A stretch of 64,000 bases of DNA, taken from the NCBI GenBank assembly GCA_026874595.1, contig CM049306.1, positions 31,115,519 to 31,179,518 of the forward strand. Reading direction: 5' to 3'. Position numbers and translations under genes: made by a program. Under the pieces are notes generated by a model that worked only from the letters and a program-made list of their open reading frames with translations, did not search any database and was not told the origin of the DNA. This DNA comes from Sipunculus nudus. Taxonomy: Eukaryota > Annelida > Sipuncula > Golfingiida > Sipunculidae. Positions 13,494-25,725 of the stretch are shown here, piece by piece. Position 1 is the stretch's first letter. Each line of letters starts with the position of its first letter.

Positions 13494-15572
13494 ACTAGAT
13501 GTGTCCGAACACGAATGCCCCCGCCAGGGGCAAATTAGAAACATTTGTAAAATTTTGAAAATTTTTTTAAGGTTCAGGAGGTGTCGTATGGTCAACAGTA
13601 GGTCAACAAGGGCAAAATGCAAACTCGATCTGTAACGGGTCAATATCAAGCAACACACCAAAAATCATGCCAGTATATGCAGACATTGAGAAAAAAAGTC
13701 CATACATGTGCATTTTCCAAAAAAAATTTCTGTCTTTCATGAAATTTTCTATGTTTAGGAGCCGTAAAACAATCAAAAGTAGGTCAACCGGGACGAAACG
13801 CGAACTCGATCTGTAACTGTCATTATCTGCCCACTCATACAAAATCAGGTAGGTATCATCAGGCACTGAGGAAAAAAGTCAGTACATATGCATTTGTTAT
13901 GAAAATAATTTCTATTTTTCATGAAACTTTCTATGTTCAGGAGCAGTCAAATGGTCAAAAGTAGGTCAACTGGGACAAAACAAGAACTCGATCTGTAACT
14001 GGTCATTATCTGCCTACACACCAAAAATCAGGCCCGTTTCTGCAGGCACTGCGAAAAAATGTCCATACATGTGCACTTTTTTAGAAAATTTTCTATGTTA
14101 CAGCACCGTCAAACGGTCAAAAGTAGGTCAACTGGGACAAAACGTGAACTCGATCTGTAACTGGTCATTATCTGCCCACACACCAAAAATCAGGCCAATA
14201 TCTGCAGGTATTGCGAAGAAACGTCTGTACAAGTGTATTTGTCATGAAAATTTATATTTCACATGAAATTTTCTATGTTCAGGAGCCGTAAAACAGTCAA
14301 AAGCAGGTCACCTGGGACGAAACGCGAACTCGATCTGTACTTGGTCAATATCTGCCCACACACCGAAAATCAGGCCAATATCTGCAGGCATTGCAAAAAA
14401 AAGTCCGTACATGTGTATTTGTCATGAAATTTCATATTTTTCATGAAATTTTCTATGTTCAGGAGCTGTAAAATGGTCAAAAGTAGGTCAACCAGGACGA
14501 AACGCGAACTCGATCTGTAACTGGTCTATATCTGCCGACACACCAAATTCAGCCAATATCTGCAGGCATTGCGAAAAAAAGTCCGTACATGTGTATTTGT
14601 CATGAAAATTTATATTTCACATGAAATTTTCTATGTTCAGGAGCCGTAAAATGGTCAAAAGTAAGTCAACCGGGATAAAACACGAACTTGATCTGTAACT
14701 GGTCTATATCTGCCTACACACAAAAAATCAGGCCAATATCTGCAGGCATTGCAAAAAAAAAGTCCGTACATGTGTATCTGTCATGAATATTTCTATTTTT
14801 CATGAAATTTTCTAAGTTAAGGAGGCGTAAAACCTTCAAAAGTAGGTCAACCAGGACGAAACGCAAACTCGATCTGTAACTGGTCATTATCTGCCCACAC
14901 ACAAAAAAACAGGCCAATATCTGCAGGCATTGCGAAAAAAGTCCGTACATGTGTATTTGTCATGAATATTTCTATTTTTCATGAAATTTTCTAAGATAAG
15001 GAGGCGTAAAACCTTCAAAAGTAGGTCAACTGGGACGAAACGCAAACTCGATCTGAAACTGGTCATTATCTGCCCACACACAAAAAATCAGGCCAATATC
15101 TGCAGACATTGCGAAAAAAGTCCGTACATGTGTATTTGTCATGAAAATTTCTATTTTTCATGAAATTTTCTAAGTTGAGGAGCCGTAAAACAGTCATTGT
15201 AGGTCAACTCGGACAAAGCGCGAACTCGATCTGTAACTGGTCATTATCTGCCTACACACCAAAAATCAGGCCAATATCTGCATGCATTGCGAAAAAAAGT
15301 CCGTACATGTGTATTTGCCATGAAAATTTCTATTTTTCATGAATTTTTCTAAGTTTAGGAGGCGTAAAACCTTCAAAAGTAGGTCAACCGGGACGAAACG
15401 CGAACTCAATCTGTAACTGGTCTATATCTGCTCACACACCAAAAATCAGGCCAATATCTGCAGACATTGCGAAAAAAAGTCTGTACAACTGTTTGATTTC
15501 GGAATGACGGAAGGACGGAATGACGGACATGAGTAAAACTATATGCCCCGGCCACTTTGTGGTGGGGGCATA
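13494..15572. mobile_element. Pearl-like / Helentron-like element with eleven ~180-bp core repeats
   Basis: It begins ACTAGATGTG with a GCCCC-GCCA-GGGGC hairpin. It continues as an array in which GTAGGTCAAC (or a variant) recurs near 13598, 13779, 13961, 14123, 14303, 14483, 14661, 14842, 15021, 15199 and 15379, mostly every 178-182 bp. A GGACGGAATGACGG microsatellite follows, and it ends in the hairpin TATGCCCC-GGCCAC...GTGGTGGGGGCATA (15542-15572). Left flank, tandem core, microsatellite and terminal hairpin are the layout described for bivalve pearl elements, now grouped with non-autonomous Helentrons. It sits between A-runs inside a diverged 1.05-kb unit. No protein is encoded. Confidence 0.8.
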
Positions 15573-15651
15573 AAAATTGTACACATTTGCAATAATAACT
15601 AATGTCCCAGTGCAAAGGTGACAGTGAGGTGCAAAAGATCAATGACAGGCC

Positions 15652-15665
15652 GGGGGGGGGGGGGG
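15652..15665 (+). repeat. G14 homopolymer
   Basis: Fourteen consecutive G. It lies in the third 1.05-kb unit just after the inserted element. Confidence 0.8.
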
Positions 15666-15938
15666 TGGTTTGGGATAGTGGGATTAACAACACTTTTGCA
15701 TATACATTCAGGGCAAACAAATCCTGATCTCCAATTCTGCTAAGGCTCGAAAATAATAAACACATGTTTGTATTAGATCGTCATTTTTTTATTTCAAGTT
15801 TAATTTGTATACATTTCCAAAATAACTTATATTTCTGAATACAAACGTTGATTCATAATTCTAAATTGCATCATCATAAATCTCAATCTTGTCATAGAAC
15901 ACCACATCATGCATACAAATGTATATTCATATATTCCA

Positions 15939-15939
<1 letters not shown>

Positions 15940-15973
<34 letters not shown>
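15940..15973 (+). repeat. G34 homopolymer
   Basis: Thirty-four consecutive G; the exact length is uncertain because such runs are error-prone in sequencing. It has strong G-quadruplex potential. The apparent glycine-rich and proline-rich open frames across it are artefacts. Confidence 0.85.
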
Positions 15974-15975
<2 letters not shown>

Positions 15976-17635
15976 AGGGTGTGATATGAGAACAACTGTA
16001 CACCTGTCACAGCAGGGGATCTCCCCCAGTGACTGTAACAAATCAGGAACCCTGGCATAGCTGACTTCCAGTGACCTGGAGTGGCCTACCTGCACCTGGA
16101 ACAAAGCAAGTGACTATAATAGAGCCTCAAGATAAAATTCAATAACTAGCCTAATTTTCAACCTTTTATTTTTGAATTTCAGATTTAAACAAATACTTAT
16201 GTTTACATGCTGTGAAAATTAAATTAACAGTACTCACAGGAAAAAAACATGCCTTGGTCAAAGTTGGGTAAAATTTAAGGTACTGATTTTATGTTTATGC
16301 TAATAACTTTAACAAAATAAAATTTACAAAATACAGATCTAATTTCGGGTATACAATTGAATATTAATTAAACAAATTTATATACTTGAAAAAAATTCTC
16401 TAGCTTCAATAATTTACATGTAAAGTGAGTAAATATTTTTCCTGTTTTTTTACAAAGTCCATTAATTTTTGCAAAATTTAAGGTACCAATTTTTTATTTT
16501 TGCTAATATTTTAAAAAATTTAAAAGATTTTGTTCTAATTTTGGGTATACAATTTAAATTTGATTAATTAAAGTTATATTACTGAAAAAAGAAGTGCTTA
16601 GCTTTAACAAGTTTTGTGTTAAGTGATCCAATTTCTTACCTGAAAATTTACAAAATGCATTATGTTTGGGCCAATAACTTTTTTAAATTATATAATACAG
16701 ACCTAATTTCTGGCATGTACATAGGAACTACATAGAGGATAATTTATGGTAAATATGAGGAAAAACAGATGAGTGGTTTTTATATTAGGCAGTCCTGAAG
16801 TGTGAAAATAGGTTTTTAATAAAAAATTGAGGTATTTCCTTAATTTCTCAAAGGAACGAAGTGGCAAAGACCCAGTTTTCGGCCTGGTAGAAGATCTTGG
16901 GGACATCTAACATTATGCCAAATCTTGGATTCCTAGGTCTTATGGTTTCAAAACGTGCCACATCTATGGACGGACGGACGGACAGACGGACGGACGACAG
17001 ACAATGGACCACCACTATAGCTCAGATGACTTATAGTCAGCTGAGCTAAAAATGTGCCATGGCCAAACTTGGACAAAATTTAAGGTACTGATCTTATATT
17101 TATGCTAATAACTTAAAAAATTGGCAAAATTCAAATCTAATTTTGGGACAAGTGTATCTTGATTATATAAAGTAACATCCCTGAAAAATGTCTCCAGCTT
17201 CAATAATGTTCTTGAAAAGTCAGTACATATATTCGCTTTTTTTTTACAAAGTGCATAATGTTCGGGTCTGTAACTTCAAGATATTATACTGACCTAATTT
17301 TTTGTGTGTACATAGGAAATATATAGAGGAATGATTATTTTAAATATAATCAATATCAGATAAGTGGTTTTGATATTATGCAGTCATCAAGTGAAACAAA
17401 GGGTTTTTAATGGAAAATTTATGTTTTTCCTTAATATCTCAAAGGAACAAAGTCGTAGTGACCCAATTTTCAGTATGGTAGGAGATTTTAGGGACATCTA
17501 ATTATATGCCAAGTTTTGGATTCATAGGTCCAGCGCTTTTAAAACGTGCCTGTTAATGGCTGGACAGTCGAACAGATGGACGGCGGGCAAAGGACCATGA
17601 CTATAGCTCAGCTGACTTATAGTCAGGTGAGCTAA

Positions 17636-18780
17636 TGAAAACACCTGTTACTTTCACCTGAAATTATTTCATGCGAATCCAATCAACCTGATCAAACAGA
17701 CATGCAATGGAAATAAATCAACGCATGATATATACAGTTAATTAAATGCACATAAACGTTTGCAATACTATATACATTTTCTAACACCATCAGTTCATTT
17801 GGGCTGAATAAAAAAGTTTCCAAGCTAACCCAGAACACTGATACTCACAATCTGCATTTTACCTGTTTTACATATTGTTACTGTTATGTTTCTGTGTGTG
17901 AGTAAACATAAATATTCCACATGCTTCTAGTAACCATAATCAGACTGCATGACCAGAAGTCAAATCTTACGCAATCACAAAAATCCCAAAGAAAGAAAAG
18001 TAACAAAATAAGAAAAAAATGGGAGAAACTTGGAAGCTTGATAAATCTTGATTTGTGAGGTGTGCAGCCAGCAGGTGGTGTGGATACCTTTGTTTATATT
18101 TTACACCACTGATCAAGGCTTTTTTCCACTTGAGTACAGAGGTAAGGAAATGATTTTATAACATAGAACTGTGAAACCTTGTACTGACATATACCTTTAT
18201 ATCTTAATGAAAAAACACTATATTTCTTGTATATTTTACACAGCCGGTTTGTGAACTTTGTCACTTTAAACAGATCTCTATTAGGGCTGGCCACATGAGA
18301 TGCAGCATGACACAGGACACAATTTTTATCAGACAACATTGTATCATACATGTGTATCCCAAATCATCTTGCAACACTAATGCACAGATTGCAAGAATGC
18401 TTGTATGCCTTGCTATAAGTAGTAGTGGAAGGAATCAGATGTAAAATAATTTTTGATGACTGAAAGATTGAAAACAAATGATTATTAATCAATTCCTTTA
18501 TTTCACATCTAAATTTCTGTGAAATATGTTGTTTAGAATTTTACCCTAAATATTGAGTAAATTCAGTTCAACTTGTACATCATGCTGAAGTAGTCATGGT
18601 AATGACTGGGTTTTTAACACTTATTCATTTTCAAAGCTTAAGTTTAACAAGGTTACCTGTTAATGCTGTACATTGTTTATTACCCCATCTTTCTTATATA
18701 TCTGATATAATAAAAAATATTTTATCGGGACAATATGATTTCTTTGGATGTGCATATATAATCTTTGGTAATTGATAATG
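17636..18780. other. Non-coding stretch before the retrotransposon
   Basis: No gene or bounded repeat is recognised. A minus-strand open frame around 18094-18351 shows no domain and no splice signals that I trust. Confidence 0.5.
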
Positions 18781-18965
18781 TACGCAGCGGTTGTACACTG
18801 CAGTCATCCCAGACTTTGTTTCATGTATCTGCTGCCTGGTATGGCAAGGTTCTCTGGGCAGGAACATCAGGGTGCACACAGACCACAGAAAGCATGGTAT
18901 AACTATTGCATTCATTGTGCATCCAGCCAAAATTTTAAACATGCAACACCTGCTCTCTTTGGTTT
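18781..18965 (+). repeat. Left arm of an inverted repeat flanking the LINE
   Basis: This arm shares ACTGCAGTC, GGTATGGCAAGGTTCTCTGG, GCAGGAACA and AAAGCATGGT with the reverse complement of 23513-23705, over about 180 bp with small gaps. The arms are 4.5 kb apart and enclose the retrotransposon at 18996-23515. Confidence 0.75.
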
Positions 18966-18995
18966 GATTACACCAGGACACAAGCTCTTAATGGT

Positions 18996-21900
18996 CTGAT
19001 TCTTGGCCCTATGCCAGTATGGGTGTTAATGGACCAATGACAAAATTAGAATTTCAGATATTGTTGAAGTTGTTAAACAGATGCCATCTGGCAAGTCACC
19101 AGGTCCAGATGGCATTTCTCTAGAAATAATTAAATATATTTTAAAATTTATCCTTCCCTCATTAAAAAAACTGTTAAATATGATACTAGATTCAGGTTTT
19201 TACCCAGAAGAATGGAGTGAAGCTATAATCTATCCCTTGTATAACAAGGGACCCATGGGTCATGGCGCTCAGCTGAAGTTTGAAATTTTTGCAAATGCAA
19301 AATATGCAAAATATTCTATTGTAATGTTTTTCATTTATACAAGCATATGAGTTGCTAGAAGGAAAGGGGCCCTTCTACTTGGTTATAGTAAAGTTCTAAA
19401 TATATGATTGCAAACTAACACTCTGACAAGACTGTCATGAAGAAAAACTGTAAAAGTTTTGAGATACTGTGATGCATATGAATAATTTACAGATGGACAG
19501 GCAACTGGACAGAATGGACTAATACCTTTATTTCACTTTCAAGGGAATAATGCATTTAAGTTTATATATAAGCCTATTTTTTTAGCATATCCACTTTTTC
19601 CATATATATTTTTTATCTGATTCATTTTTTTATTTACAAGATTTATATATTTGTAATAAAAAAAAACTGAAATTTTAAGTTAAAATATTAGAAAATATTA
19701 GAATTTTAAGTTGCAATCATTATATATCCAGAGTGTAGCTCATATTATGCATACACATATATTTTATTATTTTTAAATCACAAATGTTTAAACTGAATTT
19801 AAAAGAAAATAATGCCACAACATGGCATCTACAAGATTATTCCTTGAACACTATTACCAAGTTTTGCACATTGGGGTTTTTAGTACATGCTTAATTTTAT
19901 TCACTGAAATAAAATAAAAGATTCAGTACATTTGATAAAATAAAAACATCTTTTCAAATACAGTATACACACTGTTGGTTGAATAAGGGACAAACAATAT
20001 CATTGTGCTAATTACTATCTCAGCTATAATTAATTTCTGTAATTAACAGTCAATTTCACACCTGGTGAAGTTTTTACTCTTCTGAAGTAAGGAATTACTT
20101 ATCTGATGAACATCCACACTTTCAAAGCAATACACCACTTTGTGGACACAATTAAATGTGCACTTTAATCATTGTTACCCTGGTGGTCCAATACAAAATA
20201 CCAAATGTAGCATAGCCAAGAATAAAATAAAACAGAAAATTATAACATTCATCTGGTTTATACACCATCTGGGGGGGGGGGGGGGGAATGCAGGGCAGAG
20301 GGGATCCCTGCTAGTAGTGGCCAAGCTGAGCCAAGGCAAGCTGCTTGGGGTGGGTTACATAATGCAAGTGAAGGCTGTATGACTAGGTGGGCTAGACGTA
20401 AACAACACTTGACATGGTGTATGAAAACTTGAATAAAAGCTACTCTTTCCAACCAATTTCAGATTTTGAAAGATTAAATCCTTATGTATATATCCTGTGA
20501 AAATTAAATCAACAGTGCTTACAGGGAAAAAACGTGCCATTGCCAAAGTTGGACAAAATTTAAGGTATTGATTTTTTATTTATGCTAATAACTTGAAAAA
20601 CTTGCAAAATTCAGATCAATTTTGGGTAAATAATTGAATCTTGATTAAATAAAGTTATATTCCTAAAAGAAAAAGTCTTCAGCTTCAGCAATTCTCATGT
20701 TAGGTGAGTAAATGTATTTCCTGATTTTTTAAATATTGCATTATATTTGGGCCCATAACTTCAAAATAATACCCAATAATTACCTAATTTTTGGTATATT
20801 CATAGAAAATGTATGGAAAAATATGAATACTAAATATGATCAAAAACAGATCAGTGGTTTTGATATTAGGCAGCCTTGAAGTGTAACAATGGCTTTTTTA
20901 TGGAAAATGGAGGTTTTTCCTTAATATCTCGAAGGAACAAAGCCCTAATGACCCAATTTTCAGTATGGTAGAAGATTTTGGGGACATCTAATGGTATGCA
21001 AAATTTTGGATTAGTAGGTCCAATGGTTTTAAAATGTGCCCTGTTAACGGACGGACAGACGGCCGGACAGACAGACGACGGACAAAGGACCTAGACTATA
21101 GCTCAGGTGACTTATAGTCAGCTGAGCTAAAAATGGCCAAAGTAATGATCCTTGAAATTATAGAGATATCTCCTTACTAAACGTTATGGGAAAAATATTT
21201 TCTAAGATTTCGAATAATCGTCTTTTAGAGTATGTAAATGAACATGAACTATTATCAGAAGCACAAGCAGGATACCGCAAAGGATATTGTACCGCGGACA
21301 ATGCTTTTGTTTTACAGGGTAAATAGATGGATATTTAATAAAACGCAGAGGTAGGTTTTACTGTATATTTATTGATTTCTCCAAAGCATTTGACTGTGTT
21401 CAACATAATGTTCTATGGTATGTGTTACTGTAAAAAGGAAAAAATGGAAAGATATTAAAGGTGCTTAAATCAATGTATACCAAAATGAAGTCATGCATTC
21501 TTACAGGCAGTGGAACCACTGAATATTTGAAGTGTTCTCTTGGAACAAGGCAGGGTTGTTTGGTGAGTCCTTTGTTATTTTCCTTATTTATAAATAAATA
21601 TCATCTTTTAAATACTTCAAACTGTCAGGGAATTTATATCATTGAAAATATACCACACTTAATGATGTTAATGTTTGCTGACGACATTGTCAATTTTTCA
21701 GATACAGTCGGGAGTTTACAAAAACAGATTAATCACTTGAATGTATTTTGCAAAAGGTATGGTATAAAAGTTAATATAGATAAGACTAAAATTATGGTTT
21801 TCAGAAGGGGAGGCATTCTTCATAAAACAGAGAAGTAGTAATTAGGAGATAAACACCTAAATGTAGTTTCATATTATAAATATCTTGGCATTACCTTTAC

Positions 21901-23515
21901 AAGTAAATTATCCTGGACCAAAACTCAACAGCAACAAGTGATGAAAGCTAATAAAGCAGTCTGTGTAATCAAAAGTTTTAAGCAAAGGTGTCATCATTTT
22001 AATGTGAAACAGTTTTTCTATTTATTTGATAACATGGTGGTACTAATTTTATTATATGGTTGTGAACTGTGGGGTTACACCTTGGTTGAATTAATAGAGA
22101 GGGTACAGTATAAATTCTGTAAATTTGTTTTAAATGTTGGATCAAATACTCCTAATGTAACAGTTTTAGATGAATGTGGTCGATTTCCTTTATTTATAAA
22201 ATACTCCATCCAATGTTTAAAGTATTGGGTCAAGCTTTTGTATATGGATGATAAGCGGTATCCAAAACACATATAAAATATTTTATACCAGTTAGATGAC
22301 AGGGGGAAAACAACTTGGGTTACACATGTTTGATCATTGTTATTTCAAGATGGATTTGGATATATTTGGATGGCTCAAGATGTTGGTAATGTTGACTACT
22401 TCATCATTATTATTAAACAAAGAATTATAGATATGGCACAGCAAAAGTGGCATAATGACATTATGTATTGTAATAAGTTGTATTATTATGGGGTATTCAA
22501 GTCCATGCTTACCATTGAAAAATATTTATTATGTGTCACAAATAAAGGTTATAGAACTGCTTTAGCAAAATTTAGATGTGTAAATCATACATTGGCAGTA
22601 GAAAATGGTCAATATAAAGGTATCCCAAGAGAAGAGAGAATATGTTTATTTTGTTTAAAACATGGATATAATATAATTGAGGATGAAATTCGTTTTCAAT
22701 TGGAATGTTCTTTATGTACTGATATGCGGAACAAATATATACCTAAGAAATTCCATGAGCCAAATGAATATAACTTCAAGTTGATACTAAATTTTGATAA
22801 CCTATTCCAGATAACAAATTTAGCAGCTAACATGTTTTATAGTTATTAAAGGAGATCTGCAGTAATTGAAAACTAGACACTGTCATTTTTCTAGATATAT
22901 TAAAACTGTAAATATTTTAAAGTAACAAAAATGATCACATTACTCTGATTCAGTCCATTCAACAATAGTCAGCAGAAAGTATATATATATAAATATATTT
23001 GGTTTGTATATGTATATTGCTTGACTATAGGTTAATATATGAAGATTAATATAGGAAAGTATAGTTATATAACAAAAATGAGACATATTAGAAATATAAT
23101 GTCTTGCATGTACATGTATATATTTTAGTTGTGTAAGTGCTTGAATTTGGTATTGGAAATTATCTTTTAACAGCATGTAAAATTAAAGTTAAGGATGTCT
23201 ATTGATTATAGATCATTATTTTTATAGTTATTACTATTATTATTACTATTACTATTATTCTTATGTATTTGCAAACTGGTTATTTTATCACTGCTTGTTC
23301 CAGACTTAGTTTTAAGATATAATGTTACTTAAATATATGTTTATTTATTCATTATTATTATTCTTTGTCTGTTTGTTGTTTATTTGTTTACAATTCAAAT
23401 TGATCATACTGTGAACTCTCCATTTTGCTTGTAAAATAAGACTTGTAATTGTTGATTGTATTGTAGGAACTATGGGCCTGTGGCCTTTATTTCCAGAATA
23501 AACTTTCTTCTTCTG
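18996..23515 (+). mobile_element. Non-LTR retrotransposon (LINE) remnant, RT domain, interrupted
   Basis: It encodes a degenerate reverse transcriptase of the Jockey/CR1-like kind. The first piece (about 19027-19244) reads KQMPSGKSPGPDG and EWSEAIIYPLY, the entry to the RT domain. After the insertion at 19245-21130 the frame continues with VMGKIFSKI, EAQAGYRKG, motif A FIDFSKAFD (about 21368-21394), GTRQGCLVSPLLF (about 21544-21582) and the catalytic FADD (about 21676-21687). The C-terminal part (21938-22849) has YGCELWGY and a CLFCLKHG stretch. Stops (TGG to TGA in DPWNYR) and at least two frameshifts make it dead. The 5' half, including any endonuclease, is missing. A tail with GGGCCTGTGGCC and AATAAA (about 23475-23503) looks like the 3' end. 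Confidence 0.88.
19245..21130 (+). mobile_element. Family A Helentron-like element, complete copy (1886 bp) inside the LINE
   Basis: This is the reference copy. The 5' end is CAAGGGACCCATGGGTCATG with the palindrome GACCCATGGGTC and GCTCAGCTGA. The 3' end has GGACGGACAGACGG-type text and the hairpin AGCTCAGGTGACTTATAGTC/AGCTGAGCTAA. Deleting 19245-21130 joins TATAA to AAATGGCC and restores the RT frame as PLYKNGQSNDP, so the ends are defined to the base, apart from A-run ambiguity. No target duplication is present; insertion is between A and A. It contains G16 (20271-20286). No protein is recognised. Confidence 0.88.
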
Positions 23516-23705
23516 AGAGTGGGTGTCGCTTTTTTTAAATTTGGACTGGGTGCACAATGCAAAAACCATGCTTTCAGTGGTCTGATTACAATACTGTGCT
23601 CTGTGCACACCCTGGTGTTCCTGCCCAGAGAACCTTGCCATACCTAGCAGCAGTTACAGGAAACGATGTCTGGAGAGGACTGCAGTGTATAGCTGCTGCT
23701 TGAGG
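23513..23705 (-). repeat. Right arm of the inverted repeat flanking the LINE
   Basis: It is the reverse-complement counterpart of 18781-18965 and begins directly at the retrotransposon 3' end, with no long poly-A between them. Shared blocks include CAGAGAACCTTGCCATACC and TGCAGTGTA. Confidence 0.75.
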
Positions 23706-25725
23706 AGTGTATCAATTATGCTAAATTGCAATCAATTTAATCCATTATGAAATTGAAAGAAAAAGACCAATCATTGATATAATCAATCTTATTCGTGCAC
23801 CAAAAGTAGATAAGCACTCTAGTACTGGCTGCATTTCTAGTTACAAAATGTGATTACAAGATCCAAGTTGGTGCACAAATTGACACAACATCACTTTGAT
23901 CCAACATGTTTCAGTGCAAAAATGATAAATGGACAATGTGGGCACTCAGAAACATGCTGGACACATTGTGATTAATATCTTTATATCATATAAATCCTGT
24001 GTCCTACAATCAGTTCACAGGCTCAATTACAATACCAAATTCATTATGAACCAATGCACCACTGTCCTCACCAGGGAACAACAAACAGATTAAACACATC
24101 AGTGACAACACACACACCTGTTTTTCATAATGTAAATTGTAATCTATCAAGTGTTACCCGCACAACTTTTATGACAGTACAGTGATAACAAAATACCTAT
24201 GATGTGTAGAACAAAAATCACTCTTACTGATGCACATATAAGATCACTATTCAAGTGGATAATTCATTTTTTTGGCATATTAAATTATTTATCTGCATTT
24301 AATGCAGATTATACCAAATGGTATTATACCTATCTGGGTAAACTGAAAAGTAGTCCTGTTGGCAATTTTATCAATAATGTTATTTTATTTACCCTGGTAA
24401 TGAGATTATACTGTGAAAATTTTGCCAAATATGTAATAAAATTAGCAACACAATTCAAGATGCCATCTTAATTCCCCAATATAGGTGGTGCAGCTCTTGT
24501 TTACCTGTTTACTGAAGTGTATCTAAATGTTACACTCCCTGTTATAGATATACATTGTGTTGTTTAAGTGATCAGTGAGAGAAGCATAACTGAGGTAATG
24601 TCTTTTTCTGTGCTTTTCATACACAGTTGTGCTTTGAGCCATGCAGAATGTTTACAAAACATCAGCTACCTGTACTCAAACACCTCTGTGCCATGAGGTT
24701 TGCTTGCTGAATATAAACTAATCTGTCCACAAAACAGGATGCCTGCTGCACTCAGCTGTAAAGATGCAGTGTTACTTGACCACGGCTCATGACTAGGTTA
24801 ACCAGTACCAAACCTTGTGTATAAAGTGCTGTATGATTTATGATTATATTTCTCTGTACAATTTTACAAATCTGTTTAAATTCACTTTTTCTGTATTTAA
24901 TTTCTCAAAGAGCTGAATTCCTTGTGTTGAATTTTACAAAACTATGATTTTATTATTCCTTCAGCTTTCTATGCTAGGAAGTCTTTAAGTCATTATCTAA
25001 ACACTATATCATGAGTATATGCACTGATTAAATAGTTAATATTAAAGTAGGAATAATGTACAAACAATAACTTCACTAGGAACAGGGACATCAGCTTATT
25101 CTAAAAATTAAAAACAAATGATTGAAATTTAAAGCATGTTCTGCAATCAACCACCAGAATCACTGTACATTTCTCAATGAATTAATGTGACTCTGAGGCA
25201 TAATTTGCTGGATTATGTATCACATCTGTTTGCTACATCAAAGTCAGTGAACATCATCAATGACATAAATGTGTGATTGCATCACAGGTCATCTCCCTGT
25301 TTATCTCATCTTTAGCTGGCCCCCAGCTGCATAAACTCCCATGGGATGTCACAGAAGATGTTACACTAAATGTCAGTTATAACTTCCTAATATACCCTGT
25401 GGTTACTGAATACTGTTGTTTTGTCATGTAAAGATGCAACCTTCTTAACTAGGTAGGAACAACAACTTTATTTCTATATAAATTTATCACTGCAATAATA
25501 CTATATGATGAAATATGTATGTAAGATTATTTGTTTGGTAATTTGGGCTAATAAAAAATAATGAAAAATACTTGTCACATGTATATATGCAAATATTCAT
25601 ATGCTTAGCTGTACAGTGAATATATAATTAGTATTGTCTGCCAGAACAGCTAGCTCACAATGTAATGAGAGGCTTCAAAAGAATTGGAGAGAAGCTAACT
25701 CTTGAAGCTGGTGAGGCACTAGAAA
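23706..25725. other. Unannotated AT-rich stretch
   Basis: No gene, RNA or bounded repeat is seen. The open frame at 24199-24471 (+) has no recognisable domain. Confidence 0.5.

Larger units (their letters stand above)
11640..16180. repeat. Diverged tandem units of about 1.05-1.1 kb
   Basis: CCATGGTTGGTTGATATGATTG (11794, two halves of a 22-mer) recurs as CCATGGCTGGTTGACATGATTG at 12847, followed in both by AGAAATTGTTGCAAATAATATTTT, then TTGACAGTTCA..TTTACACAT, then GTATACAGTTG and GTCCCCA. A third partial unit resumes at 15573 (TGTACACATTTGC..AACTAATGTCCCAG) after the inserted element. Divergence is high and indels are many, so exact unit ends are uncertain. Confidence 0.45.
11032..17049 (+). 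mobile_element. Family A related element inserted in the outer copy (6.0 kb with its own insert)
   Basis: It starts CAAGGGACCCATGGGTCACG and ends GTCAGCTGAGCTAA after a GGACGGACGG microsatellite (16967-17000). Flanks are CAGGGAA on the left and AAATGTGCC on the right, which join to the unbroken family text; no target duplication is seen. The middle (about 11.7-16.1 kb) differs from the standard family A core: it holds diverged 1.05-kb units and the 13494-15572 element. The last 0.85 kb (from 16200) is standard family A 3' sequence. Confidence 0.7.
9759..17635 (+). mobile_element. Family A Helentron-like element, outer copy split by a younger copy
   Basis: The 5' terminus CAAGGGACCCATGGGTCA is at 9759. 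The 5' half runs to 11031 and breaks inside the CATACAGGGAA block. The text resumes at 17050 with AAATGTGCCATGGCCAAA, exactly the sequence that follows this block in unbroken copies (compare 4220-4245). It ends in the hairpin TAGCTCAGCTGACT-TAT-AGTCAGGTGAGCTA and GCTAA at 17635. The net element, without the insertion, is about 1.86 kb, close to the 1886 bp of the complete copy at 19245. No protein is encoded. Confidence 0.8.

Noticed and set aside
15848-16104. Glycine-rich (+) and proline-rich (-) open frames
   Set aside because: Created by the G34 homopolymer.
16197-17635. Simple tandem duplication of the family A 3' end
   Set aside because: At this locus the doubled 3' end is explained exactly by the nested insertion 11032-17049; only the 35518-36029 case remains a true tandem duplication.
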